64,000 nt of DNA from positions 1 to 64,000 of the forward strand of contig NZ_JAFEUM010000009.1 in NCBI RefSeq assembly GCF_016900875.1. The letters are read 5' to 3'. This document shows positions 51,471 through 60,744 of the stretch, one piece after another; position 1 is the first letter of the stretch, and every line of letters begins with the position of its first letter. A program made the translations under genes and the position numbers. The stretch comes from Vibrio ulleungensis. Its GTDB lineage: Bacteria; Pseudomonadota; Gammaproteobacteria; Enterobacterales; Vibrionaceae. The notes under the pieces were generated by a model that did not search any database, had not been told where the DNA came from, and worked only from the letters and a program-made list of their open reading frames with translations.

Positions 51471-53420
51471 ATGAGTGAAGCCCACATTTACCCTGTTAAA
51501 GCGTCGATTCAAGCCCAGACCCATGCAGACAACGATACTTACCTAGACATGTACCAGCGTTCGGTCAGCGACCCTGAAGGATTTTGGGCCGAGCACGGAA
51601 AAATTGTTGATTGGATCGAACCCTTTACCAAAGTGAAGCAGACCTCATTCGACACTGGCCATGTAGATATTCGCTGGTTTGAAGATGGCAAACTGAATGT
51701 ATCCGCTAACTGTATCGACCGTCATTTGGCTGAACGTGGTGACGAAGTTGCCATTATCTGGGAAGGTGATGATCCAAACGATGATAAAAAAATCACCTTC
51801 AACGAACTGCACAAAGATGTATGTCGCTTTTCAAACGCACTAAAAGCTCAAGGGGTTAAGAAAGGTGATGTTGTTTGTCTCTACATGCCAATGGTCCCTG
51901 AAGCTGCGGTAGCCATGCTTGCCTGTACGCGTATTGGCGCTGTCCATACTGTTGTATTTGGTGGTTTCTCTCCAGAAGCTCTCGCTGGACGCATCAATGA
52001 CTCTGACGCCAAGGTTGTCATTACCGCGGACGAAGGGGTTCGTGGAGGTCGCGCAGTTCCTCTTAAGAAAAATGTCGACCAAGCATTAGAAAACCCTGAC
52101 GTTAACAGCATCAGCTCTGTGGTCGTATTCAAACGCACTGGTGGTGACGTTGACTGGCATGAAGGCCGTGATGTGTGGTGGCACGAAGCCATTGCTGATG
52201 TATCCGATGACTGCCCACCGGAGCCAATGAACGCCGAAGACCCACTGTTTATTCTTTATACCTCTGGTTCAACCGGTAAACCTAAGGGCGTACTACACAC
52301 CACTGGCGGTTACTTGGTATACGCAACAATGACCTTCAAGTACGTGTTCGATTATCAACCCGGCGAAGTATTCTGGTGTACTGCTGACGTGGGTTGGATC
52401 ACTGGCCACACTTACTTAGTCTACGGCCCACTCTCAAATGGCGCACAAACCATTCTTTTTGAAGGTGTACCAAACTACCCTGCAACGAGCCGCATGAGCG
52501 AAGTGGTCGATAAGCACCAAGTCAACATATTGTATACCGCGCCTACCGCAATTCGCGCTTTGATGGCCAAAGGTGACGAAGCCATTGAAGGTACAACTCG
52601 CAGTAGTTTGCGCATTATGGGCTCGGTTGGTGAACCCATTAACCCTGAAGCATGGGAATGGTACTACCGCACAATTGGCAACGAAGATTCACCGATTGTC
52701 GATACCTGGTGGCAGACCGAAACAGGCGGCATCTTGATCACACCGCTGCCAGGTGCAACAGACCTTAAACCTGGTTCGGCAACTCGCCCATTCTTTGGCG
52801 TTCAACCCGCGCTTGTCGACAACATGGGTAACGTAATTGATGGAGCAACAGAGGGTAATCTTGTGATCCTCGATTCGTGGCCTGGTCAAATGCGCACTGT
52901 TTATGGCGATCATGAGCGTTTCGAACAGACCTATTTCTCGACCTTCAGGGGCATGTACTTTACCGGTGACGGTGCTCGACGTGACGAAGATGGATACTAC
53001 TGGATCACCGGTCGCGTCGATGATGTTCTTAATGTGTCTGGGCACCGTATGGGCACCGCAGAGATTGAATCGGCCTTAGTTGCCTTTGATAAAATTGCTG
53101 AAGCCGCCATCGTAGGTATTCCTCACGATATTAAAGGCCAAGCTATTTATGCGTACATCACTCTTAATGATGGAGAAATCCCATCAGTTGAGCTGCACAA
53201 AGAAGTTAAAGATTGGGTTCGTAAAGAAATTGGTCCAATCGCCACTCCTGACGTATTGCATTGGACAGACTCATTGCCAAAAACACGTTCAGGTAAAATT
53301 ATGCGCCGGATCTTACGTAAGATTGCCACCGGTGATACGAGCAACCTTGGTGATACTTCAACACTCGCGGATCCAAGCGTGGTAGAGAAGTTAATTGCAG
53401 AGAAAGCAGAACTGGCTTAA
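51471..53420 (+). CDS. acs: acetyl-CoA synthetase Acs
   Basis: 649 aa. Activates acetate to acetyl-CoA through an acetyl-AMP intermediate. Start at 51471 (AAGGAGAG upstream; nine codons of open frame before it discarded). Motifs: YTSGSTGKPKGVLHT (P-loop), WWQTETGG, TGRVDDVLNVSGHR and PKTRSGKIMRR, whose Lys is the regulatory acetylation site. In vibrios acs is under CrbS/CrbR control, consistent with crbS nearby. Confidence 0.97.
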   Translation: MSEAHIYPVKASIQAQTHADNDTYLDMYQRSVSDPEGFWAEHGKIVDWIEPFTKVKQTSFDTGHVDIRWFEDGKLNVSANCIDRHLAERGDEVAIIWEGDDPNDDKKITFNELHKDVCRFSNALKAQGVKKGDVVCLYMPMVPEAAVAMLACTRIGAVHTVVFGGFSPEALAGRINDSDAKVVITADEGVRGGRAVPLKKNVDQALENPDVNSISSVVVFKRTGGDVDWHEGRDVWWHEAIADVSDDCPPEPMNAEDPLFILYTSGSTGKPKGVLHTTGGYLVYATMTFKYVFDYQPGEVFWCTADVGWITGHTYLVYGPLSNGAQTILFEGVPNYPATSRMSEVVDKHQVNILYTAPTAIRALMAKGDEAIEGTTRSSLRIMGSVGEPINPEAWEWYYRTIGNEDSPIVDTWWQTETGGILITPLPGATDLKPGSATRPFFGVQPALVDNMGNVIDGATEGNLVILDSWPGQMRTVYGDHERFEQTYFSTFRGMYFTGDGARRDEDGYYWITGRVDDVLNVSGHRMGTAEIESALVAFDKIAEAAIVGIPHDIKGQAIYAYITLNDGEIPSVELHKEVKDWVRKEIGPIATPDVLHWTDSLPKTRSGKIMRRILRKIATGDTSNLGDTSTLADPSVVEKLIAEKAELA

Positions 53421-53461
53421 CCCCCCTTTGTAAATCCAGTTCACACAATTTGCATCCTTTT

Positions 53462-53490
53462 TGGCTCGACTTCTGGTTGAGCCTTTTTTT
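53462..53490 (+). terminator. acs terminator
   Basis: GGCTCGAC-TTCTG-GTTGAGCC followed by TTTTTTT. The remaining bases to 53795 are A/T-rich with no gene and must include the aroQ promoter. Confidence 0.85.
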
Positions 53491-53795
53491 GCATCAAAAT
53501 TGCATCTAATTTAGAGAGTGGAAATAGGTCAAAAGATTGGCAACTGAACAATATTAGGTTGCTTTCGCATCAAAAGTTGGCAGTTAACCTATATAGCCAA
53601 AGGTTGATTAATACTGGGCTCGGGTTGATAACTTAGCTGATAAGACCAGTATTTTGCTGAGATTTGCTGCGAATTCACTATAATATTGCAAAAAATGCAG
53701 TTATGTACCAAAATTGCCACTAGTTTCAACGCGACTTTGTCAGTACAACCACCACTTTAGGTTTTGTACCCACGTTAAAGGATTTTAAGAGCACA

Positions 53796-54245
53796 ATGGC
53801 AGCAAAATTCAACATTCTGGTTATCAATGGTCCAAATCTAAATTTGCTCGGCACAAGAGAGCCTGGCGTCTATGGTCAACACACACTGGCACAAATCATT
53901 GAAGATCTTGAGCATTTTGCAACTTCTGAGCAAGTTTCGTTGTCTCATATACAATCTAATCGCGAATACGAGCTCATAGAGGCAATTCATAATGCACAAA
54001 ACGACGTGGATTTTATCATCATTAATCCCGCCGCATTTACTCATACTAGCGTGGCCCTTCGAGACGCATTGTTGGGAGTCTCAATCCCATTCATTGAAGT
54101 GCATTTATCGAATGTTCACGCAAGAGAAGAATTCCGTCATCACTCCTATCTCTCCGATGTGGCAGTAGGTGTGATTTGTGGACTCGGCCCTCAGGGCTAC
54201 GAATTGGCATTGCGTTCAGCAATTAAACAGCTGCACGCCAAATAA
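53796..54245 (+). CDS. aroQ: 3-dehydroquinate dehydratase, type II
   Basis: 149 aa. Third step of the shikimate pathway. ILVINGPNLNLLGTREPGVYG (with the catalytic Tyr), IQSNREYELIEAIH, INPAAFTHTSVALRDAL and EVHLSNVHAREEFRHHS (catalytic His). First gene of aroQ-accB-accC, a common arrangement in gammaproteobacteria. Confidence 0.97.
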   Translation: MAAKFNILVINGPNLNLLGTREPGVYGQHTLAQIIEDLEHFATSEQVSLSHIQSNREYELIEAIHNAQNDVDFIIINPAAFTHTSVALRDALLGVSIPFIEVHLSNVHAREEFRHHSYLSDVAVGVICGLGPQGYELALRSAIKQLHAK

Positions 54246-54301
54246 CAACTAGGCTTGCTATGGAATCCATAGCTCCAATAACAAACATTAGAGAACAGAT
54301 C

Positions 54302-54754
54302 ATGGATATTCGTAAAATAAAAAAACTGATTGAACTTGTGGAAGAGTCTGGCATTGCCGAGCTAGAAATTGCTGAAGGTGAAGAGTCGGTACGTATCAGC
54401 CGTCACAGCCCAGCACCCGCTGCTGCTCCTGTTCAAGTGGCAGCTCCGGTAGCCGCGGCACCAGTAGCGGCAGCAGCACCAGTTGCAGCTGCGGTTGAAG
54501 CAGCCCCTGCAGCACCGACTGGTCACCAAGTACTTTCGCCAATGGTTGGTACGTTCTACCGTGCTCCAACGCCAGAAGCGAAGCCATTTATTGAAGTTGG
54601 CCAAACCGTTGCTGAAGGTGACACTTTGTGCATCGTAGAAGCGATGAAAATGATGAACCAAATCGAATCGGATAAGTCTGGTGTGATCACCGCTATTTTG
54701 GTTGAAGATGGTCAACCTGTTGAGTTTGACCAAGCTCTTGTGGTTATCGAATAA
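54302..54754 (+). CDS. accB: acetyl-CoA carboxylase biotin carboxyl carrier protein AccB
   Basis: 150 aa from MDIRKIKKLIELVEESG; the open frame starts 14 codons earlier but homologues start here. Ala/Pro-rich linker (about 45-75), then the biotinyl domain with the EAMKMMNQ biotin-lysine motif and the thumb (MVGTFYRAPTPEAKPF). Carries CO2 between AccC and AccAD for malonyl-CoA. Confidence 0.97.
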   Translation: MDIRKIKKLIELVEESGIAELEIAEGEESVRISRHSPAPAAAPVQVAAPVAAAPVAAAAPVAAAVEAAPAAPTGHQVLSPMVGTFYRAPTPEAKPFIEVGQTVAEGDTLCIVEAMKMMNQIESDKSGVITAILVEDGQPVEFDQALVVIE

Positions 54755-54766
54755 TAAGGTTTAATT

Positions 54767-56110
54767 ATGTTAGACAAAATTGTCATCGCCAACCGTGGTG
54801 AGATCGCGCTACGTATTTTGCGTGCCTGTAAAGAACTAGGCATCAAAACCGTTGCCGTTCACTCAACGGCAGACCGCGACCTTAAACACGTATTGCTAGC
54901 GGATGAGACCATCTGTATTGGTCCTGCTCGCGGTATCGATAGCTACCTAAACATTCCACGTATCATCTCTGCCGCTGAAGTTGCAGGCGCTGTTGCGATC
55001 CACCCTGGCTACGGTTTCTTGTCAGAAAACGCTGACTTTGCTGAGCAGGTCGAGCAAAGTGGCTTCATTTTTGTTGGCCCAACCGCTGATACCATCCGTT
55101 TGATGGGAGACAAAGTGTCCGCCATCAACTCGATGAAAAAAGCAGGCGTACCTTGTGTTCCTGGTTCTGATGGTCCACTCAACGACGATGACGCACTTAA
55201 CAAAGCTCACGCTAAGCGCATTGGATACCCCGTGATCATCAAAGCCTCTGGCGGTGGCGGCGGTCGTGGTATGCGCGTTGTACGCAGTGAGCCTGAGCTT
55301 ATCGAAGCCATTGCTATGACACGTGCCGAAGCCAAAGCGGCATTTAACAACGACATCGTGTACATGGAGAAATTCCTTGAGAACCCTCGTCACGTTGAAG
55401 TTCAAGTAATTGCCGATGGTCAAGGTGGTGCAATCCATCTTGGTGAGCGTGATTGCTCAATGCAACGTCGTCACCAGAAGGTTGTCGAAGAAGCGCCAGC
55501 ACCAGGTATTACCGAAGAAATGCGTAAGTACATCGGTGAGCGCTGTACGCGAGCTTGTATTGAAATTGGTTATCGTGGTGCAGGTACGTTCGAGTTTTTG
55601 TACGAAAATGGCGAATTCTATTTCATTGAAATGAATACCCGTATTCAGGTAGAGCACCCTGTGACCGAAATGGTGACAGGTATCGACCTCATCAAAGAGC
55701 AACTGCGTGTTGCTGCGGGCCAGCCACTGTCTTTCACACAAGATGACATCAAGCTGCGTGGTCACGCGATTGAGTGCCGCATTAACGCAGAAGACCCAGA
55801 GAAATTCCTACCTTGCCCAGGTAAAATTGATCGCTTCCATGCGCCAGGTGGTATGGGCGTTCGTTGGGATTCTCATATCTATACGGGATACACGGTCCCT
55901 CCGCATTACGACTCGATGATTGGTAAGCTGATTACTTACGGTGAAAACCGTGACGTTGCTATCTCTCGTATGAAAAATGCATTGGGTGAGATGATCGTAA
56001 CGGGCATAAAAACCAACATCCCACTGCAAGTTGAAATCATGAATGATGAAAACTTCCAGCACGGTGGTGCGAACATCCACTACCTAGAGAAAAAACTCGG
56101 TATTCATTAA
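54767..56110 (+). CDS. accC: acetyl-CoA carboxylase biotin carboxylase AccC
   Basis: 447 aa. ATP-grasp biotin carboxylase: KIVIANRGEIALRILRACKELG, HPGYGFLSENADFA, KASGGGGGRGMRVV (glycine loop), LGERDCSMQRRHQKVVEEAPAP and EMNTRIQVEHPVTEM. Starts 12 bp after accB. Full length. Confidence 0.98.
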   Translation: MLDKIVIANRGEIALRILRACKELGIKTVAVHSTADRDLKHVLLADETICIGPARGIDSYLNIPRIISAAEVAGAVAIHPGYGFLSENADFAEQVEQSGFIFVGPTADTIRLMGDKVSAINSMKKAGVPCVPGSDGPLNDDDALNKAHAKRIGYPVIIKASGGGGGRGMRVVRSEPELIEAIAMTRAEAKAAFNNDIVYMEKFLENPRHVEVQVIADGQGGAIHLGERDCSMQRRHQKVVEEAPAPGITEEMRKYIGERCTRACIEIGYRGAGTFEFLYENGEFYFIEMNTRIQVEHPVTEMVTGIDLIKEQLRVAAGQPLSFTQDDIKLRGHAIECRINAEDPEKFLPCPGKIDRFHAPGGMGVRWDSHIYTGYTVPPHYDSMIGKLITYGENRDVAISRMKNALGEMIVTGIKTNIPLQVEIMNDENFQHGGANIHYLEKKLGIH

Positions 56111-56131
56111 TTCGATGCTATAAAGACTTCT

Positions 56132-56157
56132 AAGCCCGCCTCGTGCGGGCTTTGTTT
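56132..56157 (+). terminator. accBC terminator
   Basis: AAGCCCGC-CTC-GTGCGGGCTTTGTTTTT hairpin and T-run. Confidence 0.88.
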
Positions 56158-56225
56158 TTACTAAGATGAACAAAACCCCCTTTCCTGCTACACTCCTGCC
56201 AAATTATTTATAGAGGGCGAATGCC

Positions 56226-57110
56226 ATGCCTTGGATCCAAATAAAACTGAACGCGACCGACGACAACGCAGAAATTATTGGCGATATGCTAATGGAAGAA
56301 ACTGGCGCACTATCGGTGACTTTCCTAGACGCGAAAGATACCCCTGTATTTGAGCCTCTGCCAGGCGAAACAAGACTTTGGGGTGATACAGACATCCTAG
56401 CCCTCTATGATGCAGAAGCCGATACCTCATGGATTCTGGAGACGATTAAAGCAACTAATCTGCTTGCAGCCGGCTTTGCTCATAAAGTTGAGCAGCTTGA
56501 AGACAAAGATTGGGAGCGCGAATGGATGGAGAATTTCCACCCGATGAAGTTTGGAGAGCGTCTATGGATCTGCCCAAGCTGGCGCGATATCCCAGAGCCT
56601 GATGCCGTCAATGTGATGCTGGATCCTGGTCTTGCCTTTGGCACGGGAACACACCCAACCACAGCACTGTGTCTCGAATGGCTAGAAAGCCTCGATCTAC
56701 AAGGTAAAACCGTCATCGATTTTGGATGTGGCTCGGGCATCTTAGCCATCGCTGCAATCAAATTAGGCGCAGCCAAAGTGATCGGTATTGATATTGATCC
56801 TCAAGCAATACTTGCCTCTAAAGATAACGCTGGACGAAACGGTGTTGCCGACCAATTAGAACTTTACTTACCAGAAAATCAGCCTGAATCCCTTCAAGCA
56901 GACGTTGTTGTGGCCAACATTTTGGCTGCGCCATTACGAGAATTAAACCAAGTGATTACTTCACTGGTGAAACCCTCTGGCGACTTGGCCATGTCTGGAG
57001 TACTGGATACACAGGCCGAAGATGTTGCTAATCATTACCGTGATAGCTTCAAACTTGACCCAATTGCCGAACAAAGTGAATGGTGCCGCATCTCTGGGAA
57101 GAAAGCTTAA
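56226..57110 (+). CDS. prmA: ribosomal protein L11 methyltransferase PrmA
   Basis: 294 aa. N-terminal L11-binding domain (MPWIQIKLNATDDNAE), then a Rossmann methyltransferase with TVIDFGCGSGILAIAAIKLGA (SAM motif), GIDIDPQAI and VVANILAAPL. Trimethylates L11. Followed by dusB-fis, as in E. coli. Confidence 0.96.
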   Translation: MPWIQIKLNATDDNAEIIGDMLMEETGALSVTFLDAKDTPVFEPLPGETRLWGDTDILALYDAEADTSWILETIKATNLLAAGFAHKVEQLEDKDWEREWMENFHPMKFGERLWICPSWRDIPEPDAVNVMLDPGLAFGTGTHPTTALCLEWLESLDLQGKTVIDFGCGSGILAIAAIKLGAAKVIGIDIDPQAILASKDNAGRNGVADQLELYLPENQPESLQADVVVANILAAPLRELNQVITSLVKPSGDLAMSGVLDTQAEDVANHYRDSFKLDPIAEQSEWCRISGKKA

Positions 57111-57173
57111 CCCACTAATTGACTGATTTTTATACAAAATAGCAAACATTTGCCAATTGACTAAATATTAGTC

Positions 57174-57202
57174 TTTTCACGCACCGAAAAAATGCGTAAA
57201 AT
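57174..57202 (+). promoter_or_regulatory. dusB-fis promoter
   Basis: TTTTCA, 17-bp spacer, TAAAAT, then a GC-rich discriminator GCGCGCCC of the kind that makes the fis promoter respond to ppGpp and growth rate. It ends about 25 bp before dusB. Confidence 0.7.
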
Positions 57203-57225
57203 GCGCGCCCTTACTACTCAAAACT

Positions 57226-58206
57226 GTGATCGATGTTTTGAAAATTGGACCGTACACATTGCCAAACAATCTCATCGTCGCACCTATGGCAGGTGTGACC
57301 GATAGACCGTTTCGTGAATTGTGCCTTCAATATGGTGCGGGGATGGCCGTCAGTGAAATGATGTCCTCAAACCCCAAAGTGTGGAAAACATCGAAGTCGA
57401 AGCAACGTATGGTGCATGAAGGTGAATCTGGTATTCGCTCTGTGCAAATTGCGGGTTCCGATCCACAGCAAATGGCTGAAGCAGCTCAATTTAGTGTTGA
57501 AAACGGTGCGCAAATCATCGACATCAACATGGGGTGTCCGGCCAAGAAAGTAAACAAGAAGTTAGCCGGTTCGGCACTACTGAAGTATCCGGATATCATT
57601 GAGAGCATTCTCAAATCAGTAGTGGACGCGGTTGAGGTTCCTGTGACCCTCAAAACTCGAACTGGTTGGGATCCCGACAATAAAAATTGTGTCGAGATCG
57701 CCAAACTGGCAGAACAATGTGGCATTCAAGCTTTCGCTCTGCATGGCAGAACAAAAACCTGTATGTACAAAGGGGAAGCCGAATACGACAGCATTCGTGC
57801 CGTCAAACAGGCCATTTCGATCCCGGTTATCGCCAATGGAGATATCGATAGCCCAGAAAAGGCCAAGTATGTTCTAGAGACTACTGGAGCAGACGCCCTA
57901 ATGATTGGACGCCCTGCACAAGGTCGTCCGTGGATTTTTAACCAAATCCGTTATTTTTTGGATCACGGCACTCATATGCCCGAGCTTCCAACGTTGGAAG
58001 TAAAAAGCATTATGTTGGATCATGTTGCCGCTCTGCATGAGTTTTATGGAGAGTTTTTAGGACCACGTATCGCACGCAAACACGTGGGATGGTACCTAAA
58101 AGAGCATGAGACAGCGCTTGAGTTTCGCCGTACCTTCAATGGTATTGAGGCTGCCAACGAGCAACTTGATGTCCTTGAAGCGTATTTTGAAAACGTTGCA
58201 TCATAA
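57226..58206 (+). CDS. dusB: tRNA-dihydrouridine synthase B
   Basis: 326 aa, GTG start. FMN-dependent reduction of U17 in tRNA. VAPMAGVTDRPFRELC, VQIAGSDPQQMAEAA, DINMGCPAKKVNKKLAG (catalytic Cys), LHGRTKTCMYKGEA and LMIGRPAQGRPWIF. First gene of the dusB-fis operon, 22 bp before fis. Second Dus enzyme in the window besides dusA. Confidence 0.97.
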   Translation: MIDVLKIGPYTLPNNLIVAPMAGVTDRPFRELCLQYGAGMAVSEMMSSNPKVWKTSKSKQRMVHEGESGIRSVQIAGSDPQQMAEAAQFSVENGAQIIDINMGCPAKKVNKKLAGSALLKYPDIIESILKSVVDAVEVPVTLKTRTGWDPDNKNCVEIAKLAEQCGIQAFALHGRTKTCMYKGEAEYDSIRAVKQAISIPVIANGDIDSPEKAKYVLETTGADALMIGRPAQGRPWIFNQIRYFLDHGTHMPELPTLEVKSIMLDHVAALHEFYGEFLGPRIARKHVGWYLKEHETALEFRRTFNGIEAANEQLDVLEAYFENVAS

Positions 58207-58228
58207 TTAGAGAAGAGCTAGACCGAAT

Positions 58229-58525
58229 ATGTTCGAACAAAATCTAAATTCAGAAGCACTAACTGTTACTACTGTTACTTCACAAGACCAAATCACACAA
58301 AAGCCTTTACGTGATTCAGTCAAAGCTTCTGTCAAAAACTACCTTGCACAGCTTAACGGCCAAGACGTAAACGACCTTTACGAGTTGGTACTGGCTGAAG
58401 TTGAACAACCTCTTCTAGATATGATCATGCAGTACACGCGTGGCAATCAGACTCGCGCTGCGAACATGATGGGTATCAACCGTGGTACGCTACGTAAGAA
58501 ACTGAAAAAATATGGCATGAACTAA
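58229..58525 (+). CDS. fis: DNA-binding protein Fis
   Basis: 98 aa, the same length as E. coli Fis. The N-terminal beta-hairpin that contacts invertases (about 10-35) is more variable; the C-terminal YTRGNQTRAANMMGINRGTLRKKLKKYGMN is the helix-turn-helix. Nucleoid protein and activator of rRNA promoters such as those at the left end of the window. Confidence 0.98.
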   Translation: MFEQNLNSEALTVTTVTSQDQITQKPLRDSVKASVKNYLAQLNGQDVNDLYELVLAEVEQPLLDMIMQYTRGNQTRAANMMGINRGTLRKKLKKYGMN

Positions 58526-58553
58526 TTTCGATTAGTTAGTCTATTGATTGATA

Positions 58554-58582
58554 AAGCCCAGCTAATTACAGCTGGGCTTTTT
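58554..58582 (+). terminator. fis terminator
   Basis: AAGCCCAGCT-AATTAC-AGCTGGGCTTTTT, a 10-bp stem with T-run. Confidence 0.9.
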
Positions 58583-58764
58583 GTTGGCTGCTCACTAGGT
58601 AAGCGTCTTTAACTCGATAGTCTTGTAGTGATTACCAATTTTGATGCGATGCATTCTATTACCAATCTGTTAATCTATGTCGCACAGCTCGAGCGCAAAG
58701 CACAACCGCATCTAATGAACTAACGGTTCAGTTCGACACACTAACGATTGATTGAGTGATTTTC

Positions 58765-59655
58765 ATGCTAAAAAACATCCAAATGGGCATTAACGTCCTA
58801 CTTGTTACACTAAATACGGCATGGACCTGTGTTGTCGTTTGCTGCTTGGCTCTAATTAAAATCATCCTACCGTTTCGTGTCATACAGACCACAATGAGTG
58901 AATTAGCCAATAAGCAAACCTGGTTGTGGGCAACACTCAATCTTTGGATGCTCAACGTCAACAATAATGTCGACTGGCAAATTGAAGGCGGTGAGAGCCT
59001 CTCACGCAGGCAATGGTACATGCTGCTTTCTAATCACTTAAGTTGGGCAGACATCGTCATACTGTCTTCTGTGATGAAAGACAAGATGCCCATGGTTAAG
59101 TTTTTACTTAAGCAAAGCCTTCTCTATGTACCCTTTGTTGGTTTAGCGTGCTGGGGACTCGATATGCCATTTATGAAGCGCCATTCACGTGAGTACCTCA
59201 TTCGTCACCCTGAAAGACGCAATGATGATTTTGACGCTATTAAAAAGGCCTGTGATAAATTCAAGTATGTTCCGACAACCATGGTCAGCTTTGCGGAAGG
59301 TACCCGTGCCACTGAAGAGAAGCTCTCTCAAGCAAAAACCCCTTACCGACACTTGTTGAAGCCTAAAACGGGCGGCGTGGCATTTACTCTCAATGCAATG
59401 AGTCAACTACTCGACGGTGTCGTCGACGTGACCATAGCGTACCCAGAGAATAGGCAGCAACCATTTAAAGACCTACTGCAGGGCAAGTTAACTCGTGTGG
59501 TGGTCAAAATTAGGGTTCATGAAATTGATGAAAACTTGAATGGTGACTACTTCAAAGATAAAGCATTTAAGCGCCGCTTCCATCACTGGCTGAACGATGT
59601 TTGGCAAGAAAAAGACGACTATCTAGACGCACTCTACAACGACAACAAAACCTAA
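58765..59655 (+). CDS. PlsC-type acyltransferase (YihG-like)
   Basis: 296 aa from the ATG at 58765. One or two N-terminal membrane segments, then SNHLSWADI (the acyltransferase H-x-x-x-x-D motif), and VSFAEGTRATEEK (the E-G-T-R phosphate-binding motif). Membrane-associated 1-acylglycerol-phosphate acyltransferase family; YihG-like members adjust fatty-acid composition at low temperature in E. coli. Single gene. Confidence 0.88.
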   Translation: MLKNIQMGINVLLVTLNTAWTCVVVCCLALIKIILPFRVIQTTMSELANKQTWLWATLNLWMLNVNNNVDWQIEGGESLSRRQWYMLLSNHLSWADIVILSSVMKDKMPMVKFLLKQSLLYVPFVGLACWGLDMPFMKRHSREYLIRHPERRNDDFDAIKKACDKFKYVPTTMVSFAEGTRATEEKLSQAKTPYRHLLKPKTGGVAFTLNAMSQLLDGVVDVTIAYPENRQQPFKDLLQGKLTRVVVKIRVHEIDENLNGDYFKDKAFKRRFHHWLNDVWQEKDDYLDALYNDNKT

Positions 59656-60155
59656 TTTGGTGTAGATTGACGCCCCAAATTAGCATTGCTTACTTTGGGG
59701 TCGCATGGATAAATATGTGATTTTATGGATAAGCAGTCATTTTATTAAACAACAAATCAACTGAATCACTACAAACAACCCTTGCAGTTACATTTACTAA
59801 CACATTAAAAGTAAACCTAAAAATTGGCTGACAGCATTTGTTCGTTTATTCAATATAGACACACACGTTTCCAATAGTACATTGCCTTGTCGGGCATGAA
59901 CTTTCCTACGTGTTTACCGTAACTTAGGAAAAACCCATAGTTTGTGACAAAATTTTGCCGCATTTTCCGACATCTTTTGTAAGAAATAGTGTAAAACTAC
60001 TGACACTGTCAGATATTTGTAGGCATATTACTTGCATTAGAATATATATTACATCGCTGAATTATCAAAAATTGATATTTTTTCGTATGGAACACGGTAT
60101 TTTATTGTAAACTACCGGGGCGATAGAACGTACAGATGGAAGAAGAGTAACTCTT
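59656..60155. other. 500-bp non-coding stretch upstream of cheX-like gene
   Basis: A/T-rich throughout; no supported gene or clear structured RNA seen. It contains the promoter region of the next gene; TATATATTACATC near 60040 is a possible -10 area. Confidence 0.4.
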
Positions 60156-60617
60156 ATGCGCGCAGAATTTGTAAACCCATTTTTAGCATCTCTCATGAAT
60201 GTCTTGAAAACTATGGCGTCGATGGAGCTCACTCCACAAAAGCCACGTGTTAAAAAAGATGAGATTGCTCGAGGTGATGTTTCTGGCCTGATTGGTATGG
60301 TTGGCCAACAAACCAAAGGTTCGATGTCGATCACCTTTGATGAAAAGCTTGCATTAGAAATCATGCAGAATATGTTGGGCGAACGTCCCAACGGTATCAA
60401 CGAAGAAGTCACTGACATGGTAGGCGAAATCACCAATATGGTTACTGGTGGTGCCAAACGGATACTCTCTGACAGTGGTTTTGATTTCGATATGGCAACG
60501 CCTATAGTGGTATCTGGTAAAGGCCATACTATCCGTCACAAGTGCGAAGGCTCGATTATTATCATGCCGTTTCAGTCGCCTTGGGGTAATGCATTCATCG
60601 AAATTTGTTTCGAGTAA
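60156..60617 (+). CDS. CheX-like chemotaxis phosphatase
   Basis: 153 aa, starting MRAEFVNPFLASLMNVLKTMASM. The motif EVTDMVGEITNMVTGGAK is the E-x-x-N helix that dephosphorylates CheY~P in CheX/CheC/FliY enzymes. No second catalytic helix is seen, so it is the CheX type. Away from any che operon here. The exact target response regulator is unknown. Confidence 0.85.
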   Translation: MRAEFVNPFLASLMNVLKTMASMELTPQKPRVKKDEIARGDVSGLIGMVGQQTKGSMSITFDEKLALEIMQNMLGERPNGINEEVTDMVGEITNMVTGGAKRILSDSGFDFDMATPIVVSGKGHTIRHKCEGSIIIMPFQSPWGNAFIEICFE

Positions 60618-60633
60618 ACATCACTACATTCTT

Positions 60634-60667
60634 AAAACGGCTCACTATTTAGTGAGCCGTTTTTTTA
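60634..60667 (+). terminator. bidirectional terminator between cheX-like gene and pgi
   Basis: AAAACGGCTCACTA / TAGTGAGCCGTTTTTTT hairpin with U-run on either strand. Confidence 0.88.
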
Positions 60668-60744
60668 GCTATACCGAAACCAAAACTCATAAAAAAAGGG
60701 CGATTTTCATCACCCCTTAATAGCGTATTGTTTAACCTTTCGGT

